NCBI GenBank assembly: GCA_016199665.1
Contig: JACQGG010000079.1
Coordinates: forward strand, 1-7,620
Reading direction: 5' to 3'
Source: Acidobacteriota bacterium
GTDB taxonomy: Bacteria; Acidobacteriota; UBA6911; JACQSX01
DNA length: 7,620 nt
The notes under the pieces are model-generated. The model was not told the DNA's origin. It saw only the letters and a program-made list of their open reading frames with translations, and did not search any database. Position 1 is the first letter of the stretch. Each line of letters starts with the position of its first letter. The position numbers and the translations under genes are program-made. Below, in pieces: positions 1-5,748 of the stretch.

Positions 1-1
1 G

Positions 2-643
2 CGCCGGTTTGTGGCTGCCGGAGGAAAAATCTACGCCGGGACTGACAGTTCGGCGGCTACAACCCCGGGGTTGAGCCTGCACCATGAAATGGAACTCCTT
101 GTGGATGCGGGTATTCCTCCGATGCAGGCAATCTCGGCCGGTACCAGGTACGGCGCGGAGCTGTTAGGGCTGGATGCCCAGATCGGTACAGTGGAAGCCG
201 GCAAGCTTGCCGACTTGGTTGTTCTCGGCGGCGATCCCCTGCAGGACATTCGGAAGACGAAAAGTCTGGAGAAGGTCATCAAGAATGGAGAAATTCTGGA
301 TATCGGCTATCACAGCAGTCATCAAATCCCGTTCAGCCGTCCCGGGCCGGAGTCCAAGCATCTCTATAACCCGGCTCCTAAACTGCTGGATATTGATCCT
401 CCGGTGGCGGCGCAGGGTGATAACGTGAATTTGCGATTGCTGGGGCGTGGGTTTGTTGCCAACTCAGTCGTCAGGTTTAACGGAAATCCTCTGGATACCC
501 GGTGGGTGAGTTCCTCAGAACTGCGCGCCGTCCTTCCCGTGACGTACACTTCCAAGGCAGGAACCTTTCTGATTACCGTGCAAACCCCCAAGCCGGGCGG
601 CGGCGTGTCGGAGCCGATCGAATACATTATTGGCTTTCCATAA
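2..643 (+). CDS. Amidohydrolase (imidazolonepropionase/prolidase-like) C-terminus with IPT/TIG domain, 5'-truncated by window edge
   Basis: The reading frame is open to the left edge, so the real start lies outside the window; the GTG at 11 is internal. Counting from that GTG as residue 1, the AGTDS motif at residues 9-13 supplies the C-terminal metal-binding Asp of the amidohydrolase TIM barrel. It is followed by the usual HHEMELLVDAG and 'A..AGT..GAELLGLD..IGTVEAGKLADLVVL.GDPL' segment that closes these enzymes (residues 24-97). The family hydrolyses cyclic amides, dipeptides or related C-N bonds; the substrate cannot be told from this end. After a short linker, residues about 122-208 form a beta-rich IPT/TIG (immunoglobulin-like) domain: 'P.LLDIDPPVAAQGDNVNLRLLGRGF', then 'VRFNGNPLDTRWVSSSELRAVLP', then 'AGTFLITVQTP'. 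Such domains usually occur on secreted or surface proteins, so export is likely but the signal peptide would be off-window. It ends with TAA, 172 bp before the transporter on the same strand. Confidence 0.88.
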   Translation, partial: RRFVAAGGKIYAGTDSSAATTPGLSLHHEMELLVDAGIPPMQAISAGTRYGAELLGLDAQIGTVEAGKLADLVVLGGDPLQDIRKTKSLEKVIKNGEILDIGYHSSHQIPFSRPGPESKHLYNPAPKLLDIDPPVAAQGDNVNLRLLGRGFVANSVVRFNGNPLDTRWVSSSELRAVLPVTYTSKAGTFLITVQTPKPGGGVSEPIEYIIGFP

Positions 644-763
644 CAAGACATTCCTTGGCCGTTCGACTGAACTCCCATGCCTTTAGCCCCGGAAGGTGTT
701 GAATGCAGTGGGACGTTTCCTGCCTGGCGCGTCACTCCGTCAGCGGGAGCAATGAAGTCGTTT

Positions 764-778
764 CAGGATATACTCCTG
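764..778 (+). promoter_or_regulatory. Short inverted repeat around a -10-like TATACT, upstream of the transporter
   Basis: CAGGA and TCCTG form a 5-bp inverted repeat with a 5-base centre. The hexamer TATACT (769-774) inside it resembles a sigma70 -10 box, 41 bp before the TTG start at 816. I see no convincing -35 box at the right distance, so this is only a candidate promoter or operator. It is the only notable element in the 172-bp gap 644-815, where I found no clear terminator for the amidohydrolase. Confidence 0.18.
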
Positions 779-815
779 GCTCTATGACGAGTGCACGAAT
801 CGGTGGGAATGAGCT

Positions 816-2345
816 TTGACGCCCACTGAAACCGAATTGTTGCGGCAGCGAAAATTTACTACCGCAGGAATTCTGTGCGGCTTGTACCTGGCGGCGACCG
901 AATCGACGGTCGTGACAACCGCCATGCCGACGGTCATCACCAGCCTGGGGGGACTGGAAATCTACGGCTGGGTCTTCTCAATCTACCTGCTGACCAGCAC
1001 GGCATCCATACCCGTCTGGGGACGACTGTCGGACCTTTACGGGCGTCGCCGGCTGTACCTGTTCGGGCTGGCGATATTCCTCGGTGGTTCCCTGCTTTGC
1101 GGCGTCGCCGGAAGCATGCCGCAGTTGATCCTCTTTAGAGCAATTCAGGGGATGGGCGCGGGCGCTCTGCTCCCCCTGACGGTCACCATCATTGGTGAGC
1201 TCTATACTTTCGACGAGCGAGCGCGGATGCAGGGTTTATTCAGCGGGGTTTGGGGAATTGCCAGCATCGCGGGTCCCCTGACGGGAGGGTTTATCACCGA
1301 CCACCTGTCCTGGCGCTGGGTCTTCTTCATAAACGTCCCGATAGGACTGATCGCTGCGGCGATCCTGGCGGTTTATTTTCTGGAAGGGAAGGCGCCGGCC
1401 CGGGAGGAACATTCCGGAATCCGGCAGGGAGTCCTGCTGGCGTTGGGTCTGGCTTCGTTTCTGCTCTACGTGATGCAGGGGAGTGACAACAACCAGTGGC
1501 TCGACTGGAAGGTGCTGGCGTGGATGCCCATCGCCTCTCTTTTGTTCTGGCTTTATGTCCGGATGGAACGAAAATCAACCCACGCATTCATTCCTCCGGA
1601 ACTGCTGGACAACCGGATGTTCGTGGCTGCTTGCGCGACCAGCCTGTGCATTGGAATGGTCTATTTCGGAGTGATTGCCTTTCTCCCTTTGTTTTCGCAG
1701 GAAGTGCTGGGACGCTCGGCGACCGAAGCCGGCAGTACCATCACTCCCGCGCTTCTGACCTGGGTCTGCTTTTCCGTACTCATGGGACGTTTGCTGCGCC
1801 GTAGTGGATTCCGCAAGCCTGTTTTTTGCGGCATGGTGCTTCTAGTGATTGGGACCCGCCTCATCGCCAACCTGGGCGATGCGCCCCCGAGGAGTGTCTT
1901 GATCCTGGCGATGATCTGCCTGGGCGCGGGCATGGGCCTGAATTCCTTGCCTGTCACCATCGGCGTGCAAAGCGCCGTTCCGCGGCAGTCTCTGGGCATT
2001 GCCACCGCTTCGGTGCACTTCTTTCGAAGCATCGGCGGCGCCCTGGGAGCGGCGATCATGGGCTCCAGGTTGAGCAGTCATATCGCACGGGCGCTTCGGG
2101 AACATCCCGGCCCGGAGCTTGCCGGGTTCTTTCGCCATCCGGAAGCCGCGCTGCAGACCCACCCGGGAGTGAATGGGGACCTGGCGGCGCTTTTCCGCAG
2201 CACTCTGGCCTCCGGTCTGGCGAGTGCCTTCTTTGTGTCTTTCGTTTTCAGCCTGGTGGCGTTCCTTTCTGCATTTCTGGTTCCGAAGGAATTCGAGAAT
2301 ATCCCGCTCGACTCCAAAGTCAGGGTCACGCCGGGTCTGGAGTGA
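816..2345 (+). CDS. MFS multidrug:H+ antiporter, DHA2 (EmrB/QacA-type, 14 TM)
   Basis: This 509-aa inner-membrane protein probably exports hydrophobic or cationic compounds in exchange for protons. The length and hydrophobic pattern fit the 14-helix DHA2 family. Visible signatures: ESTVVTTAMPTV in TM1 (residues 29-40), the family's D1-like motif; motif A GRLSDLYGRRR in loop 2-3 (69-79); motif B RAIQGMGAGALLP in TM4 (108-120); antiporter motif C GIASIAGPLTGG in TM5 (147-158), followed by the typical SWRWVFFINVPIG. A charged C-terminal tail follows the last helix (about 471-490). The start is TTG: a TGA stop lies in frame at 810-812, no ATG or GTG occurs in frame before TM1, and a GGTGGGA purine stretch (802-808) sits 7 nt upstream. 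An ATG at 809 is out of frame and opens only a 6-codon peptide. No membrane-fusion (EmrA) or outer-membrane partner is adjacent, so it may act alone. It converges with queD. Confidence 0.93.
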   Translation: MTPTETELLRQRKFTTAGILCGLYLAATESTVVTTAMPTVITSLGGLEIYGWVFSIYLLTSTASIPVWGRLSDLYGRRRLYLFGLAIFLGGSLLCGVAGSMPQLILFRAIQGMGAGALLPLTVTIIGELYTFDERARMQGLFSGVWGIASIAGPLTGGFITDHLSWRWVFFINVPIGLIAAAILAVYFLEGKAPAREEHSGIRQGVLLALGLASFLLYVMQGSDNNQWLDWKVLAWMPIASLLFWLYVRMERKSTHAFIPPELLDNRMFVAACATSLCIGMVYFGVIAFLPLFSQEVLGRSATEAGSTITPALLTWVCFSVLMGRLLRRSGFRKPVFCGMVLLVIGTRLIANLGDAPPRSVLILAMICLGAGMGLNSLPVTIGVQSAVPRQSLGIATASVHFFRSIGGALGAAIMGSRLSSHIARALREHPGPELAGFFRHPEAALQTHPGVNGDLAALFRSTLASGLASAFFVSFVFSLVAFLSAFLVPKEFENIPLDSKVRVTPGLE

Positions 2346-2363
2346 GCCGATCGGTCCGCATTG

Positions 2364-2419
2364 CGGTCGGCAATCAGCGGTCGGCAGTCAGCGGTCAGCG
2401 GTCAGCTAACAGTTGACCG
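2364..2419. repeat. Tandem heptamer array, consensus CGGTCAG
   Basis: Eight consecutive 7-base units fill the gap between the transporter and queD: CGGTCGG, CAATCAG, CGGTCGG, CAGTCAG, CGGTCAG, CGGTCAG, CTAACAG, TTGACCG. The first six agree with C-R/G-R/G-TC-R-G; the last unit is nearly the reverse complement of the consensus. The same unit recurs in two arrays near 7050-7240. Function is unknown; position in a convergent intergenic gap fits a dispersed non-coding repeat. Confidence 0.8.
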
Positions 2420-2420
2420 C
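2398..2420. terminator. 10-bp hairpin between convergent genes, possible bidirectional terminator
   Basis: Bases 2398-2407 (GCGGTCAGCT) pair with 2411-2420 (AGTTGACCGC), with one G-U wobble and an AAC loop. The hairpin is built from the last units of the heptamer array and its edge touches the queD stop codon (2420-2422). It lies between convergent genes, as a terminator would, but no T-tract follows on either strand, so intrinsic termination is only possible. Confidence 0.4.
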
Positions 2421-2830
2421 TACTTCCCATAAGCTGCAAAAGACGTCGGCGTCTCCCAGAGCCGCACCTGCACGACGGGGAAGCCGCGGGACGCGGCGTA
2501 GTCAAAAATCAGCCGCGCGATGTTTTCAGCCGTCGGGTTGAAATCAACAACGACAAACGGCTCCTGCCGCTCGCGCAGGCAGGCAATGATGGGATCATCC
2601 TGGCAGAGGATCATCCGGTGATCCAGTTCTGCGTCAATCCAGGACTTGATTCCCCGCTTGATCTCCTCAAAGTCGATCACCATCCCCCGGTCGTCCAAAG
2701 AGGCGCTCTCCAGCTCGATCTCCACCAGGCCGTTGTGGCCGTGCAGGTTCTTGCACTTCCCCTCGTAGCGAAGCAACCGGTGGCCGTAGCAAAAGTCAAT
2801 TCGCTTGGTGACCCTGTAAGTCGATGGCAT
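2420..2830 (-). CDS. queD: QueD, 6-carboxy-5,6,7,8-tetrahydropterin synthase (6-PTPS family)
   Basis: QueD converts 7,8-dihydroneopterin triphosphate to 6-carboxytetrahydropterin, the second step of the preQ0/queuosine (7-deazaguanine) pathway in the cytoplasm. The 136-aa length is slightly above the usual 118-121 of bacterial QueD. Family residues are all present: zinc ligands His17 (GHR), His30 and His32; the catalytic CKNLHGH motif (Cys26, C-x3-HGH); the Asp70-His71 pair (LDHR); the NPTAENIA segment (98-105); and the pterin-anchoring Glu126 in WETP. A Cys, not the Glu of PTPS-III folate enzymes, occupies the catalytic position, supporting QueD or a classical PTPS. Its ATG overlaps the stop codon of the upstream SDR by one base (TGATG), so translation is probably coupled. 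It is the last gene of the minus-strand cluster; QueE and FolE are not in view. Confidence 0.92.
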   Translation of the reverse strand: MPSTYRVTKRIDFCYGHRLLRYEGKCKNLHGHNGLVEIELESASLDDRGMVIDFEEIKRGIKSWIDAELDHRMILCQDDPIIACLRERQEPFVVVDFNPTAENIARLIFDYAASRGFPVVQVRLWETPTSFAAYGK

Positions 2831-3573
2831 CAGTAGACGGACCTCCCACCGTCGACAAAAATCATGGTTCCCGTCATGTAGTCGCTTCCCTCTATGATGA
2901 AGCAGACCGTGCCGGCGACATCTTCAGGCTTTCCCAGCCGCTTCAGTGGCGTCTTGCTCAAGACCTTTTCCAGCTCCCCGGCGCTCAGATCATCGGGCCA
3001 GAGAACCGGCCCGGGCGCCACCGCAACGACGGCTACCTTGGGCGCGAGCGTCTTGGCCAGTCCCTTGGTCATGGCGATGATTCCAGCCTTGGAAATGCAG
3101 TAGGGGAGGTAGTGCCGGTAGGGACGCTCTCCAGCCCAGTCGGCAATACTGATAATCTTCCCTTGAATCCCGGCCTGCAGCATGCGCGTGCCGACAAACT
3201 GGGAAAGAAAGAAGGGACCTCTGAGATTGGCATCCAGTGTCCGGTTCCACTCTTCTTCGGTGATCGACCCCAACGGAGTCCTGAAGAAGACGGAGGCGTT
3301 GTTGACCAGGACGTCCAACTGCCCGAAGCGGGAGTAGACGGCGCCGGCCATTCGATCCACTTCAGCAGTGCGGCTCAGATCCGCCTGGAAAATTTCCGCT
3401 TCCACGCCCATTTGCCGGATTTGCCGGGCCGCAGTTTCCGCCTCCGATGCCGACGTGTTGTAATGGAGCGCGATGTGCGCGCCGCGCCCGGCAAGCGTTG
3501 TGGCAATGACCCGGCCCACCCTTTTGGCGGCGCCAGTGACCAGAATCCGCTTCCCCTTAATCTGCATGGCCAT
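2830..3573 (-). CDS. Pteridine-reductase-like short-chain dehydrogenase (PTR1/FolM type)
   Basis: This 247-aa NAD(P)H-dependent SDR probably reduces a pterin (dihydrofolate, dihydropterin or dihydrobiopterin-like substrate). The Rossmann nucleotide motif is TGAAKRVGR (residues 13-21), with the Lys-Arg pair characteristic of PTR1-type enzymes and NADPH preference; NNAS is at 91-94 and Asn116 in the DANLRGP strand. The catalytic pair is Tyr158-x3-Lys162 (YCISK). The position 13 residues before Tyr, normally Ser, is Asp145 (SIADWAGERP), which is the PTR1 arrangement (Asp181/Tyr194/Lys198 in Leishmania PTR1). The C-terminus GTMIFVDGGRS is standard SDR. The open frame extends upstream to 3714, but homology begins at MAMQIKGKR; the ATG at 3573 or the one at 3567 is the likely start, giving a 17- or 11-nt overlap with queC. 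No strong ribosome site is seen, consistent with coupling to queC. A generic SDR role cannot be excluded. Confidence 0.87.
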   Translation of the reverse strand: MAMQIKGKRILVTGAAKRVGRVIATTLAGRGAHIALHYNTSASEAETAARQIRQMGVEAEIFQADLSRTAEVDRMAGAVYSRFGQLDVLVNNASVFFRTPLGSITEEEWNRTLDANLRGPFFLSQFVGTRMLQAGIQGKIISIADWAGERPYRHYLPYCISKAGIIAMTKGLAKTLAPKVAVVAVAPGPVLWPDDLSAGELEKVLSKTPLKRLGKPEDVAGTVCFIIEGSDYMTGTMIFVDGGRSVY

Positions 3574-4231
3574 TGGCGTAGTCGGTTTTGTCCCGGACTC
3601 CGGCAAGCAGAAAGTGCTTTTTTCTTTCTCCGCATTTATTGCACCTGCCGCAATGCCGGCCGTCGCGCGGGTGGATGCACGAAAAGGAGAGCTCAAGAGG
3701 CGCCCCGGCCGCAAGCCGGATCACGTCCTCCTTGTGCAGGCTGCAAAAAGGCGCCAGGATCCGAAAACTGTGCCCCATGGCCAGAGAGATCGCCCGGCCC
3801 ATCCCCGCAAAAAACTCGGGACTGGCATCTGGAAATGGATTCCCCAGCAGGGTTCCGACCAGAATGGTTGACAGCCTGGACAACGAGCAGAAGACAGCGC
3901 CCTTGGCCAGAAGCAAGAGATTACGCCCCGGAAGGTAGACGCTTTCATCCGGGTCATCTGCGCCGGGCACAGCCTCACCGCTGCGACTCCAGTGGTTCCG
4001 GTAGATGTCCGCCACCGGTTGGTCGAGCACAGCCAGCGGCAGCAGGTTTGCGTGGGCCGCGCTGGCGAGAAAATTGCGCAGAGAGCGCAGCTCGGCATCC
4101 TCCCAGATCAGCCCGGATCGCACGTAGATAGGCCGGACTGACGTTTGGCGGCTGCAGAGGAACGCCAGAGCCGACGACTCAATCCCGCCGCTGCAAAGTA
4201 AAGCGCACGGCTCGCGGGGCAGTGCAATCAT
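3557..4231 (-). CDS. queC: QueC-like 7-cyano-7-deazaguanine (preQ0) synthase, divergent
   Basis: QueC uses ATP and ammonia to turn 7-carboxy-7-deazaguanine into preQ0. The 224-aa length fits. Features in order: an N-terminal PP-loop ATP-binding motif SGGIESS (residues 14-20), with Glu where the family has Asp (SGGxDS/T); PGRN (101-104), matching the family's P-x-RN; GNPFPD (130-135), the counterpart of the YPD region; the basic residue in SLHKEDV (Lys167); and a zinc site formed by Cys185 and the Cys194-x2-Cys197-x2-Cys200 cluster (CGRCNKCGERK). The zinc cluster is what makes QueC more likely than another PP-loop ATPase. A GGTGA ribosome site sits 6 nt before the ATG, and the gene follows the lipoprotein stop by 18 nt. 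Its 3' end overlaps the SDR start. The middle part is diverged from well-known QueC, so substrate identity is less certain than for queD. Confidence 0.85.
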   Translation of the reverse strand: MIALPREPCALLCSGGIESSALAFLCSRQTSVRPIYVRSGLIWEDAELRSLRNFLASAAHANLLPLAVLDQPVADIYRNHWSRSGEAVPGADDPDESVYLPGRNLLLLAKGAVFCSLSRLSTILVGTLLGNPFPDASPEFFAGMGRAISLAMGHSFRILAPFCSLHKEDVIRLAAGAPLELSFSCIHPRDGRHCGRCNKCGERKKHFLLAGVRDKTDYANGHAD

Positions 4232-4249
4232 GTCAGGTCACCGGGGCCG

Positions 4250-4873
4250 TCACTTATAGAACCGCTCGCCGAGCTTCCTCTCGTCCGGAATGCCAAGCTG
4301 CATCGCCTTCTGATAATGCAGTTTGCCTTTGGATGTGTCACCCATGGCATAGAGGAAAGCCACGGCGTAATGCGCTTCGCCGTAGTCGGGGCTGATTTCG
4401 ATCGCCTTGAGGTAGTTGGCCAGCGCCGCTTCGGCTTGCCCCCGGTTAAAGAGGGCGTAGCCGAGTCCTCGATAGGCTTCGGCCGATTTCTCGCTTTTCC
4501 TGAGCACTTGTTGAAACTTCGCTTCCGCGTCGGAGTAGTTCCGGCCGGATTGATCTGCCGTGAACGTTTTCCGGAAGGCCTCTTCGAAAAGCTGGCGGGA
4601 TTCGGCATCCTGCAGCCTGGCCAGGCCACGATTCAATTCTTCGACGCTGTTCAGGCCGCTCAGTCTGAGCGGGAGAGACCTCCCTTGCTCAATGGGGTCG
4701 GCGCTCTGGCCCTGCATGAAGGGAGCATTCACGGGAGCCGGCTGCGTGGAGGCTGAAGGCGACCCCGCCTGGGGCGCCGGCGCGGATTCGATCGGTTCCG
4801 GGCCCTGTTTCTGCCCGCAGGCAATCAGAAGCGCGGCGAATGCGATGATGTAAACGACTGAAGTTCTCTGCAT
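4250..4873 (-). CDS. TPR-repeat lipoprotein
   Basis: This 207-aa protein is probably an exported, lipid-anchored scaffold. An N-terminal signal with a hydrophobic core (residues 5-18) ends in the lipobox L-I-A-C, with the acylated Cys at 19. A Pro/Ala/Ser/Gln-rich low-complexity linker follows (about 21-60), then helical sequence. Tetratricopeptide repeats cover about 112-194; the clearest is AEAYRGLGYALFNRGQAEAALANYLKAIEISPD (roughly 131-163, shown here in part by A-Y-L-G-Y-G-A-A-A-P spacing), with a weaker repeat before and one after (164-194). I chose the ATG at 4873 because it directly precedes the signal peptide and has a strong GAGGGAGAG purine-rich ribosome site; the frame continues upstream without homology. 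It lies 18 nt before queC, so it is probably co-transcribed, but a direct role in preQ0 synthesis is not expected. Its partner is unknown. Confidence 0.85.
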   Translation of the reverse strand: MQRTSVVYIIAFAALLIACGQKQGPEPIESAPAPQAGSPSASTQPAPVNAPFMQGQSADPIEQGRSLPLRLSGLNSVEELNRGLARLQDAESRQLFEEAFRKTFTADQSGRNYSDAEAKFQQVLRKSEKSAEAYRGLGYALFNRGQAEAALANYLKAIEISPDYGEAHYAVAFLYAMGDTSKGKLHYQKAMQLGIPDERKLGERFYK

Positions 4874-4938
4874 GATGCTCTCTCCCTCGATTTCCCCTTC
4901 GGGACATGTTGCAAACCCTGCCGAACCGCGACCCGTCA

Positions 4939-5068
4939 GGGAGCGGCGGGGAAAATCAGACTCATCGACCCCCAAGACTTTGTACCATGTACCAGCAAAC
5001 TCGGTTGCGTCCTCGTGTGATGCTACTACCCGCTAACCAGGCAAGTCACAATCCCCCCCGCCGCTCCC
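4939..5068 (-). promoter_or_regulatory. Leader/intergenic region bounded by a perfect 13-bp inverted repeat
   Basis: GGGAGCGGCGGGG at 4939-4951 is exactly complementary to CCCCGCCGCTCCC at 5056-5068. Together they bracket 104 bases. If the lipoprotein-queC-SDR-queD transcript starts upstream of 5068, its 5' leader could close into a long stem about 65 nt before the lipoprotein ATG. The interior contains a smaller imperfect stem (GGTTGCG with CGCTAACC on the + strand, about 5013-5040) and a tandem duplicate TGTACCATGTACCA (4981-4994). I recognise no known riboswitch, tRNA or small-RNA signature. A TTGTGA / 17 bp / TAGTAG pair on the minus strand near 5052-5024 is only a weak promoter match. 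Confidence 0.35.
4981..4994. repeat. Tandem duplicate of heptamer TGTACCA
   Basis: TGTACCA occurs twice head to tail between the arms of the 13-bp inverted repeat. It is short and may be chance, but it has the same 7-base period as the larger arrays in the window. Confidence 0.5.
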
Positions 5069-5090
5069 CCTGTAAACTTTCCACTTGAAC

Positions 5091-5543
5091 TCAGAGTAGC
5101 TCCATCATTTCAAACATGGCGGCGATATCCAGATCCAGCCTTCTTATCATGGCCTGTCCTGCCAGTTCACGAAGGAAGAGGGTGCGCACCATACGCGGAA
5201 GCAGCCGGCTCCGGCCGAGGCGGGAGTGGGCGACCGGATGCTTCAGGTAAAACCGGAAAACCTCCGAGAAAGCCGCGTCGGGCAGATCGATGATTTGCTG
5301 CAGGCTCATCTCCTTCAGTGTCTGGATCCGGTCTCCGACAACTATTTTCTTGCTGTCCAGTCGCTCTTGGATCGCGTCGTGATTCAGTTTTGAACCTTCG
5401 GCCCTCTTCCACATCAGCTCGCGCATCTTCTGGCGCGTCGTGACGCCGGTCATAACGTTATGCGCCGACGTGCGGCACAATTCGTAGTCGGGGTAAATCG
5501 CGAAAAATTCTGCTCTCATTTCCTTCTCATTCGGAAGGGTCAT
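5091..5543 (-). CDS. Hypothetical protein, unrecognised, about 150 aa
   Basis: I do not recognise a family. The protein is soluble, charged and largely helical, with no signal peptide or membrane segment. It starts MTLPNEKEMRAEFF and has a basic central and C-terminal half (RFYLKHP, RLGRSRLLPRMVRTLFLREL) before an acidic, Met/Leu-rich end (FEMMELL). A segment about residues 63-85 reads like a helix-strand-helix module (KKIVVGDRIQTLKEM), but I would not assign a DNA-binding fold from it. I chose the ATG at 5543 (GGAAAA stretch about 8 nt upstream); the ATG at 5573 would give 160 aa but has no ribosome site and lies next to a GC hairpin, and one at 5519 has a ribosome site too close. Long uninterrupted coding with normal composition supports a real gene. 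It is on the same strand as its neighbours, separated by about 200 bp on each side. Confidence 0.65.
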   Translation of the reverse strand: MTLPNEKEMRAEFFAIYPDYELCRTSAHNVMTGVTTRQKMRELMWKRAEGSKLNHDAIQERLDSKKIVVGDRIQTLKEMSLQQIIDLPDAAFSEVFRFYLKHPVAHSRLGRSRLLPRMVRTLFLRELAGQAMIRRLDLDIAAMFEMMELL

Positions 5544-5581
5544 GCCGATTTTCCGTGAATTCAAATGGCGCATCCGGAAAG

Positions 5582-5596
5582 AGCCGCGCTGCGGCT
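5582..5596 (-). terminator. GC-rich 6-bp hairpin, possible terminator downstream of ilvA
   Basis: AGCCGC (5582-5587) and GCGGCT (5591-5596) form a perfect 6-bp stem with a three-base loop. On the minus strand it is followed by CTTTCC. It lies about 150 nt after the threonine ammonia-lyase stop and just before the 5091-5543 gene, so it could separate the two transcripts. The stem is short and the T-tract poor. Confidence 0.25.
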
Positions 5597-5660
5597 AGAG
5601 CTGCCCCCGGGCTCTTCACACCATCACGTGCGCCGAGCGGTGGGTGGAAAGCCGTCTCGG

Positions 5661-5688
5661 CGCCTTCCGCCTTCTGCCTTCCGCTTTC
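5661..5688. repeat. Tandem heptamer array, consensus CGCCTTC
   Basis: Four consecutive units, CGCCTTC, CGCCTTC, TGCCTTC and CGCTTTC, lie in the 175-205-bp gap between the hypothetical gene and the threonine ammonia-lyase stop. The unit sequence differs from the CGGTCAG arrays but the period is the same. The rest of the gap shows no gene. Confidence 0.75.
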
Positions 5689-5748
5689 TCCCGCCCCGAT
5701 ACCCAGCAGCGATGGGCGGCCGACACGCGCCTGCGGCGGCGCACCTCC

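Noticed and set aside
3574..3714. 47-residue N-terminal extension of the SDR
   Set aside because: It overlaps the queC zinc-cluster coding end, and the Rossmann fold begins at MQIKGKR as in other SDRs.
2824..4131. 435-codon plus-strand open frame across queD/SDR/queC
   Set aside because: It is antisense to three genes with clear motifs, its sequence is Arg/Pro/Gly-rich without family features, and it results from high GC codon bias.
2420..4231. QueC-containing antiphage locus (CBASS Cap9 or Qat type)
   Set aside because: No cyclase, effector, TatD or ATPase partner is adjacent; the neighbours are queD and a pterin-type reductase, fitting metabolism.
4874..5090. preQ1 riboswitch, tRNA or SRP RNA in the leader
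   Set aside because: I found no preQ1 aptamer pattern, no T-loop or acceptor pairing and no SRP loop signature; only the inverted repeat and minor stems are visible.
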